Counted from the first letter of the stretch, positions 23,527 to 37,612 are shown. The stretch is DNA of 64,000 bases from Pampus argenteus (GCA_036937835.1 CM072879.1:990001-1054000); one strand, 5' to 3'. Notes: generated by a model not told the origin, from the letters alone. A program made the numbers and translations.

Positions 23527-23842
23527 TAATACAAAAAAAAATACTTTGCACTGAAATTCTTGCACAATGCAGCTGTTTGCACAACCTGGACATTTCACCA
23601 TGGTGTTATACTGTTGTTGTTTTCCTTTTTCTATTTCATTGTATATACTTTGTCTTAAATTTTAATTTGGCTTTACTTTTATGTTTTATGTTCTATATAT
23701 ACAGATGTATATATATATATATTATTTTTTTATTCTATATTTTATTCTATATTTGATATTGGGCTGCTCCAGGACCAGGGAAACCAATTTCGTTGCATCC
23801 CATGTTTACATGTGTTGCAATGACAAAATAGAAAAATCCTTG
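23527..23842 (+). mobile_element. retroelement 3'-tail insertion, copy E (316 bp)
   Basis: Flanked by AACAG (23522-23526 and 23843-23847). Same length as copies A and B; offset from B is 13,421 bp. Confidence 0.65.
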
Positions 23843-24373
23843 AACAGGAATGACAATAGAGATAAAGAAAATAGAGATAAAGAGAATGACAATAGACATA
23901 ACAGGAATGACAATAGAGATAAAGAAAATAGAGATAAAGAAAATGACAATAGACATAACAGGAATGACAATAGAGATAAAGACAATAGAGATAAAGAGAA
24001 TGACAATAGACATAACAGGAATGACAATAGAGATAAAGACAATAGAGATAAAGAGAATGACAATAGATATAAAGAGAATGACAATAAAGATAAAGACAAT
24101 AGAGATATCAGGAATGACAATAGAGATAAAGACAATGACAATAGACATAACAGGAATGACAAAAGTGATAAATACAATGACAATAGACATAACAGGAATG
24201 ACAATAGAGATAAAGACAATAGAGATAAAAAGAATGACAATAGAGATAAAGACAATAGAGATAAAGAGAATGACAATAGACATAACAGGAATGATAATAG
24301 AGATAAAGACAATAGAGATAACAGGAATGACAATAGAGATAAAGAGAATGACAATAGACATAACAGGAATGAC
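23843..24373 (+). repeat. minisatellite array left of the LINE-like tail
   Basis: Follows 1701-2230 and includes the 93-bp part (AATAGATATAAAGAG, AATAAAGATAAAGAC, GATATCAGG) that is missing near 10,615. AATGACAAAAGTGAT is private. Confidence 0.92.
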
Positions 24374-24518
24374 TTTCTGTAAATCTGAAATTGTTTTTTT
24401 TATCTGTAAATTTTTCTGTAAATATGTAGACTGTGTTTTCTTTCCCTCCTTCTGCTGCTGTAGCAAGTAAATTTCCCCGTTGTGGGATTAATAAAGTATA
24501 TCTTTATCTTTTATCTTT
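24374..24518 (+). mobile_element. 5'-truncated LINE-like 3' tail, 145 bp, present once
   Basis: Interrupts the junction GAATGAC|AATAGAG, which is intact in the two sister copies near 2,235 and 10,860. It contains AATTTCCCCGTTGTGGGA, ATTAATAAAG and a TATCTTTATCTTTTATCTTT end, the pattern of the 3' terminus of common teleost non-LTR elements. No clear target duplication is visible. Because its segmental sisters are empty, it entered after the duplication, or was precisely lost from both. Confidence 0.8.
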
Positions 24519-26149
24519 AATAGAGATAAAGACAATAGAGATAAAGAGAATGACAATAGAGATAAAGACAATAGAGATAAAGAGAATGACAATATAGATA
24601 AAGTGACTGACAATAGAGATAAAGAGAATGACAATAGACATAACAAGAATGACAATAGAGATAAAGATAATGTCAATAGAGATAAAGACAATAGAGATAA
24701 AGAGAATGACAATAGAATAAAAGAGAATGAAAATAGAGATAAAGAGAATGACAATAGAGATAAAGACAATAGAGATAACAGGAATGACAATAGAGATAAA
24801 GACAATATACATAACAGGAATGACAATAGAGATAAAGACAATAGAGATAAAGAGAATGACAATAGACATAACAGGAATGACAATAGAGATAAAGAAAATA
24901 GAGATAAAGAGAATGACAATAGAGATAAAGAGAATGACAATAGACATAACAGGAATGACAAGAGAGATAAAGACAATAGAGACAAAGAGAATGACAATAG
25001 AGACAAAGAGAGTGACAATAGAGATAAAGACAATAGAGATAAAGAGAATGACAATAGACATAACAGGAATGACAATAGAGATAAAGACAATAGAGATAAA
25101 GAGAATGACAATAGAGATAAAGACAATAGAGATAAAGAGAATGACAATAGAGATGAAGAGAATGACAATAGACATAACAGGAATGACAATATAGATAAAG
25201 ACAATAGAGATAAATAGAATGACAATAGACATAACAGGAATGACAATAGAGATAAAGACAATAGAGATAAAGAGAACGACAATAGAGATAAAGAGAATGA
25301 CAATAGAATAAAAGAGAATGACAATAGAGATAAAGAGAACGACAATAGAGATAAAGAGAATGGCAATAGAATAAAAGAGAATGACAATAGAGATAAAGAG
25401 AATGACAATAGAGATAATGACAATAGAGATAAAGAGAATGACAATAGAGATAAAGAGAATGACAATAGAGATAAAGAGAATGTCAATAGAGATAAAGACA
25501 ATAGAGATAAAGAGAATGACAATAGAGATAATGACAATAGAGATAAAGAGAATGACAATAGAGATAAAGAGAATGTCAATAGAGATAAAGAGAATGACAA
25601 TAAAGATAAAGACAATAGATATATCAGGAATGACAATAGAGATAAAGACAATGACAATAGACATAACAGGAATGACAATAGAGATAAAGACAATGACAAT
25701 AGACATAACAGGAATGACAATAGAGATAAAGACAATAGAGATAAAAAGAATGACAATAGAGATAAAGACAATAGAGATAAAGACAATAGAGATAAAGAGA
25801 ATGACAATAGAGATAAAGACAATAGAGATAAAGAGAATGACAATAGAGATAAAGACAATAGAGATAAAGAGAATGACAATAGAGATAAAGTGACTGACAA
25901 TAGAGATAAAGAGAATGACAATAGACATAACAAGAATGAAAATAGAGATAAAGAGAATGACAATAGACATAACATGAATGACAATAGAGATAAAGACAAT
26001 AGAGATAAAGAGAATGACAATAGAGACAAAGAGAATGACAATAGAGATAGAGACAATAGAGATAAAGAGAATGACAATAGACATAACAGGAATGACAATA
26101 GAGATAAAGACAATAGAGATAAAGAGAATGACAATAGAAATAAAGAGAA
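24519..26149 (+). repeat. minisatellite array, 1.63 kb
   Basis: Continues the 10.86-12.49 kb sequence at an offset of 13,659 bp. Private changes include AATATACATAACAGG (about 24,805) and AATAGAGATGAAGAG (about 25,148). Confidence 0.92.
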
Positions 26150-26292
26150 TAAAAACCGCAAGCGGTGTTGTAGTCCCTCGCTCATGCTGCCCGCCGCTGC
26201 CCGACGTGTTACAGAGGTGCTGCAATGCTTGAAAAATAAATGCGGCTGTGAGAAATGCAGGAATCTGTAGGATTTTAATAGGTTTTCAATAG
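26150..26292 (+). repeat. GC-rich cassette 13 (A-type)
   Basis: As cassette 6, with private GGATTTTAATAGG. Confidence 0.9.
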
Positions 26293-26322
26293 AGATAAAG
26301 AGAATGACAATAGACATAACAG

Positions 26323-26636
26323 TAATACAAAAAAAAATACTTTGCACTGAAATTCTTGCACAATGCAGCTGTTTGCACAACCTGGACATTTCACCATGGT
26401 GTTATACTGTTGTTGTTTTCCTTTTTCTATTTCATTGTATATACTTTGTCTTAAATTTAAATTTGGCTTTACTTTTATATTTTATGTTCTATATATACAG
26501 ATGTATATATATATTTTATTTTTTTATTCTATATTTTATTCTATATTTGATATTGGGCTGCTCCAGGACCAGGGAAACCAATTTCGTTGCATCCCATGTT
26601 TACATGTGTTGCAATGACAAAATAGAAAAATCCTTG
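26323..26636 (+). mobile_element. retroelement 3'-tail insertion, copy F (314 bp)
   Basis: Shares the short TATATA run and TTAAATTTAAATTTGG with copy C. Flanked by AACAG (26318-26322 and 26637-26641). Confidence 0.65.
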
Positions 26637-27079
26637 AACAGGAATGACAATAGAGATAAAGAAAATAGAGATAAAGAGAATAGAGATAAAGAGAATGACA
26701 ATAGACACAACAGGAATAAAAATAGAGATAAAGACAATAGAGATAAAGAGAATGACAATAGACATAACAGGAATGACAATAGAGATAAAGACAATAGACA
26801 TAAAGAGAATGACAATAGACATAACAGGAATGACAATAGAGATAAAGGGAATGACAATAGACATAACAGGAATGACAATAGAGATAAAGACAATAGAGAC
26901 AAAGAGAATGACAATAGAGATAAAGACAATAGAGATAAAGAGAATGACAATAGAGACAAAGAGAATGACAATAGAGATAGAGACAATAGAGATAAAGAGA
27001 ATGACAATAGACATAACAGGAATGACAATAGAGATAAAGACAATAGAGATGAAGAGAATGACAATAGAAATAAAGAGAA
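26637..27079 (+). repeat. minisatellite array, 443 bp
   Basis: Same length as 12,978-13,420, with GACACAACAGG and AAAGGGAATGAC as private changes. Confidence 0.92.
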
Positions 27080-27222
27080 TAAAAACCGCAAGCGGTGTTG
27101 TAGTCCCTCGCTCATGCTGCCCGCCGCTGCCCGACGTGTTACAGAGGTGCTGCAACGCTTGAAAAATACATTCGGCTGTGAGAAATGCAGGAATCTGTAG
27201 GATTTCAATAGGTTTTCAATAG
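27080..27222 (+). repeat. GC-rich cassette 14 (A-type)
   Basis: AATACATTCGG variant, with the CTGTAGG stop that cassette 7 has lost. Confidence 0.9.
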
Positions 27223-28613
27223 AGATAAAGAGAATGACAATAGACATAACAGGAATGACAATTGAGATAAAGACAATAGAGATAAAGAGAACGACAATAG
27301 AGATAAAGAGAATGACAATAGAGATAAAGAGAATGACAATAGAGATAAAGATAATGTCAATAGAGATAAAGACAATAGAGATAAAGAGAATGACAATAGA
27401 TAAAAGAGAATGAAAATAGAGATAAAGAGAATGACAATAGAGATAAAGACAATAGAGATAACAGGAATGACAATAGAGACAAAGACAATAGAGATAAAGA
27501 GAACAACAATAGAATAAAAGAGAATGACAATAGAGATAAAGAGAATGACAATAGAGATAAAGACAACTGAGTTAAAGAGAATGACAATAGAGATAAAGAG
27601 AATGACAATAGAGATAAAGAGAATGACAATAGAGATAAAGACAATAGAGATAACAGTAATGACAATAGAGATAAAGAGAATAGAGTTAAAGAGAATGACA
27701 ATAGACATAACAGGAATGACAATAGAGATAAAGACAATAGAGATAAAGAGAATGACAATAGACATAACAGGAATGACAATTGAGATAAAGACAATAGAGA
27801 TAAAGAGAACGACAATAGAATGAAAGAGAATGACAATAGAGATGAAGAGAATGACAATAGAGATAAAGACAATAGAGATAAAGAGAATGACAATAGAGAT
27901 AAAGAGAATGACAATAGAGATAAAGACAATACAGATAAATAGAATGACAAAAGAGATAAAGACAATAGAGATAACAGGAATGACAATAGAGATAAAGAGA
28001 ATGACAATAGACATAACAGGAATGACAATAGCGATTAAGACAATAGAGATAAAGAGAATGACAATAGAGATAAAGACAATAGAGTTAAAGAGAATGACAA
28101 TATAGATAAAGAGAATGACAATAGAGATAAAGAGAATGACAATAGACATAACAGGAATGACAATAGAGATAAAGACAATAGAGACAAAGAGAATGACAAT
28201 AGAGATCAAGACAATAGAGATAAAGAGAATGACAATAGACGTAACAGGAATGACAATAGAGATAAAGACAATAGAGACAAAGAGAATGACAATAGAGATA
28301 AAGACAATAGAGATAAAGAGAATGACAATAGACAAAACAGGAATGACAATAGAGATAAAGACAATAGAGACAAAGAGAATGACAATAGAGATAAAGACAA
28401 TAGAGATAAAGAGAATGACAATAGAGATAAAGTGAATGACAATAGAGATAAAGAGAATGACAATAGACATGACAAGAATGAAAATAGAGATAAAAACAAT
28501 AGAGATAAAGAGAATGACAATAGAGATAAAGAGAATGACAATGGACATAACAGGAATGACAATAGAGATAAAGACAATAGAGATAAAGAGAATGACAATA
28601 GAAATAAAGAGAA
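27223..28613 (+). repeat. minisatellite array, 1.39 kb
   Basis: Same length as 13,564-14,954. AATAGAGTTAAAGAG replaces AATAGAGACAAAGAG near 27,671, a change shared with 36.5 kb only. Confidence 0.92.
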
Positions 28614-28756
28614 TAAAAACCGCAAGCGGTGTTGTAGTCCCTCGCTCATGCGGCCCGCCGCTGCCCGACGTGTTACAGAGGTGCTGCAATGCTTGAAAAA
28701 TAAATGCGGCTGTGAGAAATGCAGGAATCTGTAGGATTTCAATAGGTTTTCAATAG
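28614..28756 (+). repeat. GC-rich cassette 15 (A-type)
   Basis: As cassette 8, but CATGCGGCCCGCC in the core. Confidence 0.9.
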
Positions 28757-28786
28757 AGATAAAGAGAATGACAATAGACATAACAG

Positions 28787-28939
28787 TAATACAAAAAAAA
28801 ATACTTTGCACTGAAATTCTTGCACAATGCAGCTGTTTGTACAACCTGGACATTTCACCATGGTGTTATACTGTTGTTGTTTTCCTTTTTCTATTTCATT
28901 GTATATACTTTGTCTTAAATTTAAATTTGGCTTTACTTT
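28787..28939 (+). mobile_element. truncated retroelement tail, copy G (153 bp)
   Basis: Same ACTTT|ACAGG junction as copies D and H. Confidence 0.65.
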
Positions 28940-30335
28940 ACAGGAATGACAATAGAGATAAAGACAATAGAGATAAAGAGAATGACAATAGACATAACAG
29001 GAATGACAATAGAGATAAAGAAAATAGAGATAAAGAGAATGACAATAGAGATAAAGAGAATGACAATAGACATAACAGGAATGACAATAGAGATAAAGAA
29101 AATAGAGATAAAGAGAATGACAATAGAGATAAAGAGAATGACAATAGACATAACAGGAATGACAAGAAAGATAAAGACAATAGAGACAAAGAGAATGACA
29201 ATAGAGACAAAGAGAGTGACAATAGAGATAAAGACAATAGAGATAAAGAGAATGACAATAGACATAACAGGAATGACAATAGAGATAAAGACAATAGAGA
29301 TAAAGAAAATGACAATAGAGATAAAGACAATAGAGATAAAGAGAATGACAATAGAGATAAAGAGAATGACAATAGAGATAAAGAGAATGACAATAGACAT
29401 AACAGGAATGACAATAGAGATAAAGACAATAGAGATAAAGAGAATGACAATAGAGATAAAGACAATAGAGATAAAGAGAATGACAATAGAGATAAAGAGA
29501 ATGACAATAGACATAACAGGAATGACAATAGAGATAAAGACAATAGAGACAAAGAGAATGACAATAGAGATAAAGACAATAGAGATAAAGAGAATGACAA
29601 TAAACATAACAGGAATGACAATAGAGATAAAGACAATAGAGATAAAGAGAATGACAATAGACATAACAGGAATGACAATAGAGATAAAGACAATAGAGAT
29701 AAAGAGAATGACAATAGAGATAAAGAGAATGACAATAGACATAACAGGAATGACAATAGAGATAAAGACAATAGAGACAAAGAGAATGACAATAGAGATA
29801 AAGACAATAGAGATAAAGAGAATGACAATAAACATAACAGGAATGACAATAGAGATAAAGACAATAGAGATAAAGAGAATGACAATAGACATAACAGGAA
29901 TGACAATAGAGATAAAGACAATAGAGATAAAGAGAATGACAATAGACATAACAGGAATGACAATAGAGATAAAGACAATAGAGATAAAGAGAATGACAAT
30001 AGACATAACAGGAATGACAATAGAGATAAAGACAATAGAGATAAAGAGAATGACAATAGACATAACAGGAATGACAATAGAGATAAAGACAATAGAGATA
30101 AAGAGAATGACAATAGACATAACAGGAATGACAATAGAGATAAAGACAATAGAGACAAAGAGAATGACAATAGAGATAAAGACAATAGAGATAAAGAGAA
30201 TGACAATAGAGACAAAGAGAATGACAATAGAGATAGAGACAATAGAGATAAAGAGAATGACAATAGACATAACAGGAATGACAATAGAGATAAAGACAAT
30301 AGAGATGAAGAGAATGACAATAGAAATAAAGAGAA
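28940..30335 (+). repeat. minisatellite array with a regular 57-bp run
   Basis: ATAAC registers at 29,834, 29,891, 29,948, 30,005, 30,062 and 30,119 are each exactly 57 bp apart (unit A-D-A-C-B). AATAAACATAACAGG marks the start of the run. Confidence 0.93.
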
Positions 30336-30478
30336 TAAAAACCGCAAGCGGTGTTGTAGTCCCTCGCTCATGCTGCCCGCCGCTGCCCGACGTGTTACAG
30401 AGGTGCTGCAACGCTTGAAAAATAAATTCGGCTGTGAGAAATGCAGGAATCTGTAGGATTTCAATAGGTTTTCAATAG
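30336..30478 (+). repeat. GC-rich cassette 16 (A-type)
   Basis: CATGCTGCCC with GCAACGCTTG and AATAAATTCGG, shared only with cassette 19. Confidence 0.9.
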
Positions 30479-33400
30479 AGATAAAGAGAATGACAATAGA
30501 CATAACAGGAATGACAATTGAGATAAAGACAATAGAGATAAAGAGAACGACAATAGAGATAAAGAGAATGACAATAGAGATAAAGAGAATGACAATAGAG
30601 ATAAAGATAATGTCAATAGAGATAAAGACAATAGAGATAAAGATAATGACAATAGAATAAAAGAGAATGAAAATAGAGATAAAGAGAATGACAATAGAGA
30701 TAAAGACAATAGAGATAACAGGAATGACAATAGAGATAAAGACAATAGACATAACAGGAATGACAATAGAGATAAAGACAATAGAGATAAAGAGAATGAC
30801 AATAGACATAACAGGAATGACAATAGAGATAAAGAAAATAGAGATAAAGAGAATGACAATAGAGATAAAGAGGATGACAATAGACATAACAGGAATGACA
30901 ATTGAGATAAAGACAATAGAGATATAGAGAATGACAATAGACATAACAGGAATGACAATTGAGATAAAGACAATAGAGATAAAGAGAACGACAATAGAAT
31001 AAAAGAGAATGACAATAGAGATAAAGAGAATGACAATAGAGATAAAGACAATAGAGATAAAGAGAATGACAATAGAGATAAAGACAATAGAGATAACAGG
31101 AATGACAATAGAGATAAAGAGAATGACAATAGACATAACAGGAATGACAATAGAGATTAAGACAATAGAGATAAAGTTAATGACAATAGAGATAAAGACA
31201 ATAGAGTTAAAGAGAATGACAATAGAGATAAAGAGAATGACAATAGAGATAAAGAGAATGACAATAGACATAACAGGAATGACAATAGAGATAAAGACAA
31301 TAGAGACAAAGAGAATGACAATAGAAATAAAGACAATAGAGATAAAGAGAATGACAATAGACATAACAGGAATGACAATAGAGATAAAGACAATAGAGAC
31401 AAAGAGAATGACAATAGAGATAAAGACAATAGAGATAAAGAGAATGACAATAGACATAACAGGAATGACAATAGAGATAAAGACAATAGAGATAAAGAGA
31501 ATGACAATAGAGATAAAGAGAATGACAATAGACATAACAGGAATGACAAGAGAGATAAAGACAATAGAGATAAAGAGAATGACAATAGACATAACAGGAA
31601 AGACAATAGAGATAAATAGAATGACAATAGACATAACAGGAATGACAATTGAGATAAAGACAATAGAGATAAAGAGAACGACAATAGAATAAAAGAGAAT
31701 GACAATAGAGATAAAGAGAATGACAATAGAGATAAAGACAATAGAGATAAAGATAATGACAATAGAGATAAAGAGAATGACAATAGACATAACAGGAATG
31801 ACAATAGAGATAAAGACAATAGAGACAAAGAGAATGACAATAGAGACAAAGAGAATGACAATAGAAATAAAGACAATAGAGATAAAGAGAATGACAATAG
31901 ACATAACAGGAATGACAATAGAGATAAAGACAATAGAGACAAAGAGAATGACAATAGAGATAAAGACAATAGAGATAAAGAGAATGACAATAGACATAAC
32001 AGGAATGACAATAGAGATAAAGACAATAGAGACAAAGAGAATGACAATAGAGATAAAGACAATAGAGATAAAGAGAATGACAATAGACATAACAGGAATG
32101 ACAATAGAGATAAAGACAATAGAGATAAAGAGAACGACAATAGAGATAAAGAGAATGACAATAGAATAAAAGAGGATGACAATAGAGATAAAGAGAACGA
32201 CAATAGACATAACAGGAATGACAATTGAGATAAAGACAATAGAGATAAAGAGAATGACAATAGAGATAAAGAGAATGACAATAGAGATAAAGATAATGTC
32301 AATAGAGATAAAGACAATAGAGATAAAGACAATGACAATAGAGATAAAGACACTAGAGATAACAGGAATGACAATAGAGATAAAGACAATAGACATAACA
32401 GGAATGACAATAGAGATAAAGAGAATGACAATAGAGATAAAGAGAATGACAATAGACATAACAGGAATGACAAGAGAGATAAAGACAATAGAGATAAAGA
32501 GAATGACAATAGACATAACAGGAATGACAATTGAGATAAAGACAATAGAGATAAAGAGAATGACAATAGACATAACAGGAATGACAATTGAGATAAAGAC
32601 AATAGAGATAAAGAGAACGACAATAGAATAAAAGAGAATGACAATAGAGATAAAGAGAATGACAATAGAGATAAAGACAATAGAGATAAAGACAATAGAG
32701 ATAAAGACAATAGAGATAAAGACAATAGAGATAAAGATAATGACAATAGAGATAAAGACAATAGAGATAACAGGAATGACAATAGAGATAAAGAGAATGA
32801 CAATAGACATAACAGGAATGACAATAGAGATTAAGACAATAGAGATAAAGTTAATGACAATAGAGATAAAGACAATAGAGTTAAAGAGAATGACAATAGA
32901 GATAAAGAGAATGACAATAGAGATAAAGAGAATGACAATAGACATAACAGGAATGACAATAGAGATAAAGACAATAGAGACAAAGAGAATGACAATAGAA
33001 ATAAAGACAATAGAGATAAAGAGAATGACAATAGACATAACAGGAATGACAATAGAGATAAAGACAATAGAGACAAAGAGAATGACAATAGAGATAAAGA
33101 CAATAGAGATAAAGAGAATGACAATAGACATAACAGGAATGACAATTGAGATAAAGACAATAGAGATAAAGAGAACGACAATAGAATAAAAGAGAATGAC
33201 AATAGAGATAAAGAGAATGACAATAGAGATAAAGACAATAGAGATAAAGACAATAGAGATAAAGACAATAGAGATAAAGATAATGACAATAGAGATAAAG
33301 ACAATAGAGATAACAGGAATGACAATAGAGATAAAGAGAATGACAATAGACATAACAGGACTGACAATAGAGATTAAGACAATAGAGATAAAGTTAATGA

Positions 33401-35905
33401 CAATAGAGATAAAGACAATAGAGTTAAAGAGAATGACAATAGAGATAAAGAGAATGAAAATAGAGATAAAGAGAATGACAATAGACATAACAGGAATGAC
33501 AATAGAGATAAAGACAATAGAGACAAAGAGAATGACAATAGAGACAAAGAGAATGACAATAGAAATAAAGACAATAGAGATAAAGAGAATGACAATAGAC
33601 ATAACAGGAATGACGATAGAGATAAAGACAATAGAGATAAAGAGAACGACAATAGAATAAAAGAGAATGACAATAGAGATAAAGAGAATGACAATAGAGA
33701 TAACAGGAATGACAATTGAGATAAAGACAATAGAGATAAAGAGAACGACAATAGAATAAAAGAGAATGACAATAGAGATAAAGAGAATGACAATAGAGAT
33801 AAAGACAATAGAGATAAAGAGAATGACAATAGAGATAAAGACAATAGAGATAAAGATAATGACAATAGAGATAAAGACAATAGAGATAACAGGAATGACA
33901 ATAGAGATAAAGACAATAGAGACAAAGAGAATGACAATAGAAATAAAGACAATAGAGATAAAGAGAATGACAATAGACATAACAGGAATGACAATAGAGA
34001 TAAAGACAATAGAGACAAAGAGAATGACAATAGAGATAAAGACAATAGAGATAAAGAGAATGACAATAGACATAACAGGAATGACAATTGAGATAAAGAC
34101 AATAGAGATAAAGAGAACGACAATAGAATAAAAGAGAATGACAATAGAGATAAAGAGAATGACAATAGAGATAAAGACAATAGAGATAAAGACAATAGAG
34201 ATAAAGACAATAGAGATAAAGATAATGACAATAGAGATAAAGACAATAGAGATAACAGGAATGACAATAGAGATAAAGAGAATGACAATAGACATAACAG
34301 GACTGACAATAGAGATTAAGACAATAGAGATAAAGTTAATGACAATAGAGATAAAGACAATAGAGTTAAAGAGAATGACAATAGAGATAAAGAGAATGAA
34401 AATAGAGATAAAGAGAATGACAATAGACATAACAGGAATGACAATAGAGATAAAGACAATAGAGACAAAGAGAATGACAATAGAGACAAAGAGAATGACA
34501 ATAGAAATAAAGACAATAGAGATAAAGAGAATGACAATAGACATAACAGGAATGACGATAGAGATAAAGACAATAGAGACAAAGAGAATGACAATAGAGA
34601 TAAAGACAATAGAGATAAAGAGAATGACAATAGACATAACAGGAATGACAATTGAGATAAAGACAATAGAGATAAAGAGAACGACAATAGAATAAAAGAG
34701 AATGACAATAGAGATAAAGAGAATGACAATAGAGATAAAGACAATAGAGATAAAGAGAATGACAATAGAGATAAAGACAATAGAGATAAAGATAATGACA
34801 ATAGAGATAAAGACAATAGAGATAACAGGAATGACAATAGAGATAAAGAGAATGACAATAGACATAACAGGAATGACAATAGAGATTAAGACAATAGAGA
34901 TAAAGTTAATGACAATAGAGATAAAGACAATAGAGTTAAAGAGAATGACAATAGAGATAAAGAGAATGTCAATAGAGATAAAGACAATAGAGATAAAGAG
35001 AATGACAATAAAGATAAAGACAATAGAGATAACAGGAATGACAATAGAGATTAAGACAATAGAGATAAAGTTAATGACAATAGAGATAAAGACAATAGAG
35101 TTAAAGAGAATGACAATAGAGATAAAGAGAATGACAATAGAGATAAAGAGAATGACAATAGACATAACAGGAATGACAATAGAGATAAAGACAATAGAGA
35201 TAAAGAGAATGACAATAGAATAAAAGAGAATGACAATAGAGATAAAGAGAATGACAATAGAGATAAAGACAATAGAGTTAAAGAGAATGACAATAGAGAT
35301 AAAGAGAATGACAATAGAGATAAAGAGAATGACAATAGACATAACAGGAATGACAATTGAGATAAAGACAATAGAGATAAAGAGAATGACAATAGAATAA
35401 AAGAGAATGACAATAGAGATAAAGAGAATGACAATAGAGATAAAGACAATAGAGTTAAAGACAATAGAGATAAAGATAATGACAATAGAGATAAAGACAA
35501 TAGAGATAACAGGAATGACAATAGAGATAAAGAGAATGACAATAGACATAACAGGAATGACAATAGAGATTAAGACAATAGAGATAAAGAGAACGACAAT
35601 AGAGATAAAGAGAATGACAATAGAATAAAAGAGGATGACAATAGAGATAAAGAGAACGACAATAGAGATAAAGAGAATGACAATAGAATAAAAGAGAATG
35701 ACAATAGAGATAAAGAGAATAGAGACAAAGAGAATGACAATAGAGATAAAGACAATAGAGATAAAGAGAATGACAATAGAGACAAAGAGAATGACAATAG
35801 AGATAGAGACAATAGAGATAAAGAGAATGACAATAGACATAACAGGAATGACAATAGAGATAAAGACAATAGAGATGAAGAGAATGACAATAGAAATAAA
35901 GAGAA
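30479..35905 (+). repeat. minisatellite array, 5.43 kb, with 942-bp internal duplication
   Basis: GATTAAG markers at 31,155, 32,829, 33,372, 34,314, 34,884, 35,049 and 35,568. The rare AACAGGACTGAC (33,358 and 34,300) and AATGACGATAG (33,610 and 34,552) pairs are both 942 bp apart, showing one block was duplicated in tandem. Confidence 0.92.
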
Positions 35906-36048
35906 TAAAAACCGCAAGCGGTGTTGTAGTCCCTCGCTCATGCTGCCCGCCGCTGCCCGACGTGTTACAGAGGTGCTGCAACGCTTGAAAAATACATTCG
36001 GCTGTGAGAAATGCAGGAATCTGTAGGATTTCAATAGGTTTTCAATAG
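35906..36048 (+). repeat. GC-rich cassette 17 (A-type)
   Basis: AATACATTCGG variant. The following module reads AATAGAGATAACAGG where cassettes 7 and 14 are followed by AATAGACATAACAGG. Confidence 0.9.
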
Positions 36049-37439
36049 AGATAAAGAGAATGACAATAGAGATAACAGGAATGACAATTGAGATAAAGAC
36101 AATAGAGATAAAGAGAACGACAATAGAGATAAAGAGAATGACAATAGAGATAAAGAGAATGACAATAGAGATAAAGATAATGTCAATAGAGATAAAGACA
36201 ATAGAGATAAAGAGAATGACAATAGATAAAAGAGAATGAAAATAGAGATAAAGAGAATGACAATAGAGATAAAGACAATAGAGATAACAGGAATGACAAT
36301 AGAGACAAAGACAATAGAGATAAAGAGAACAACAATAGAATAAAAGAGAATGACAATAGAGATAAAGAGAATGACAATAGAGATAAAGACAACTGAGTTA
36401 AAGAGAATGACAATAGAGATAAAGAGAATGACAATAGAGATAAAGAGAATGACAATAGAGATAAAGACAATAGAGATAACAGTAATGACAATAGAGATAA
36501 AGAGAATAGAGTTAAAGAGAATGACAATAGACATAACAGGAATGACAATAGAGATAAAGACAATAGAGATAAAGAGAATGACAATAGACATAACAGGAAT
36601 GACAATTGAGATAAAGACAATAGAGATAAAGAGAACGACAATAGAATGAAAGAGAATGACAATAGAGATGAAGAGAATGACAATAGAGATAAAGACAATA
36701 GAGATAAAGAGAATGACAATAGAGATAAAGAGAATGACAATAGAGATAAAGACAATACAGATAAATAGAATGACAAAAGAGATAAAGACAATAGAGATAA
36801 CAGGAATGACAATAGAGATAAAGAGAATGACAATAGACATAACAGGAATGACAATAGCGATTAAGACAATAGAGATAAAGAGAATGACAATAGAGATAAA
36901 GACAATAGAGTTAAAGAGAATGACAATATAGATAAAGAGAATGACAATAGAGATAAAGAGAATGACAATAGACATAACAGGAATGACAATAGAGATAAAG
37001 ACAATAGAGACAAAGAGAATGACAATAGAGATCAAGACAATAGAGATAAAGAGAATGACAATAGACGTAACAGGAATGACAATAGAGATAAAGACAATAG
37101 AGACAAAGAGAATGACAATAGAGATAAAGACAATAGAGATAAAGAGAATGACAATAGACAAAACAGGAATGACAATAGAGATAAAGACAATAGAGACAAA
37201 GAGAATGACAATAGAGATAAAGACAATAGAGATAAAGAGAATGACAATAGAGATAAAGTGAATGACAATAGAGATAAAGAGAATGACAATAGACATGACA
37301 AGAATGAAAATAGAGATAAAGACAATAGAGATAAAGAGAATGACAATAGAGATAAAGAGAATGACAATGGACATAACAGGAATGACAATAGAGATAAAGA
37401 CAATAGAGATAAAGAGAATGACAATAGAAATAAAGAGAA
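36049..37439 (+). repeat. minisatellite array, 1.39 kb
   Basis: Third copy of the 13.6-14.95 kb array at the same length. Contains the same 14-bp module near 36,222 and GCGATTAAG near 36,857. Confidence 0.92.
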
Positions 37440-37582
37440 TAAAAACCGCAAGCGGTGTTGTAGTCCCTCGCTCATGCTGCCCGCCGCTGCCCGACGTGTT
37501 ACAGAGGTGCTGCAATGCTTGAAAAATAAATGCGGCTGTGAGAAATGCAGGAATCTGTAGGATTTCAATAGGTTTTCAATAG
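37440..37582 (+). repeat. GC-rich cassette 18 (A-type)
   Basis: As cassette 8. Confidence 0.9.
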
Positions 37583-37612
37583 AGATAAAGAGAATGACAA
37601 TAGACATAACAG

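Larger units (their letters stand above)
20470..29010 (+). repeat. segmental duplication, unit 2 of the 13.4-kb pair
   Basis: Partner of about 7,150-15,350. Contains cassettes 10-15, LTR copy 2 and tails E, F and G, plus the private 145-bp LINE-like tail. Landmark order and spacing match unit 1 after four stepwise length differences. Confidence 0.88.
26890..35705 (+). repeat. 8.8-kb tandem segment, unit 1
   Basis: Contains cassettes 14-16 and tail G. Cassettes 14 and 17, and 15 and 18, and tails G and H, are each exactly 8,826 bp apart; cassettes 16 and 19 are 8,841 bp apart. Marker offsets fall to 7,878 bp after about 34.3 kb because unit 1 has a 942-bp duplication that unit 2 lacks. The junction with unit 2 is probably near 35,715, where B is followed directly by AATAGAGACAAAGAG. 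Confidence 0.85.

Noticed and set aside
24374..24518. Protein-coding exon ending the + frame at 24,470
   Set aside because: The sequence is a LINE-like 3' tail with AATAAAG and TATCTT repeats; the frame is a read-through from the array.
28768..30456. Plus-strand Asn/Asp/Arg/Lys-rich repeat protein, as in parasite or surface antigens
   Set aside because: The repeat peptide follows directly from triplet-length modules. Parallel frames are open too, and equivalent copies contain stops and frameshifts.
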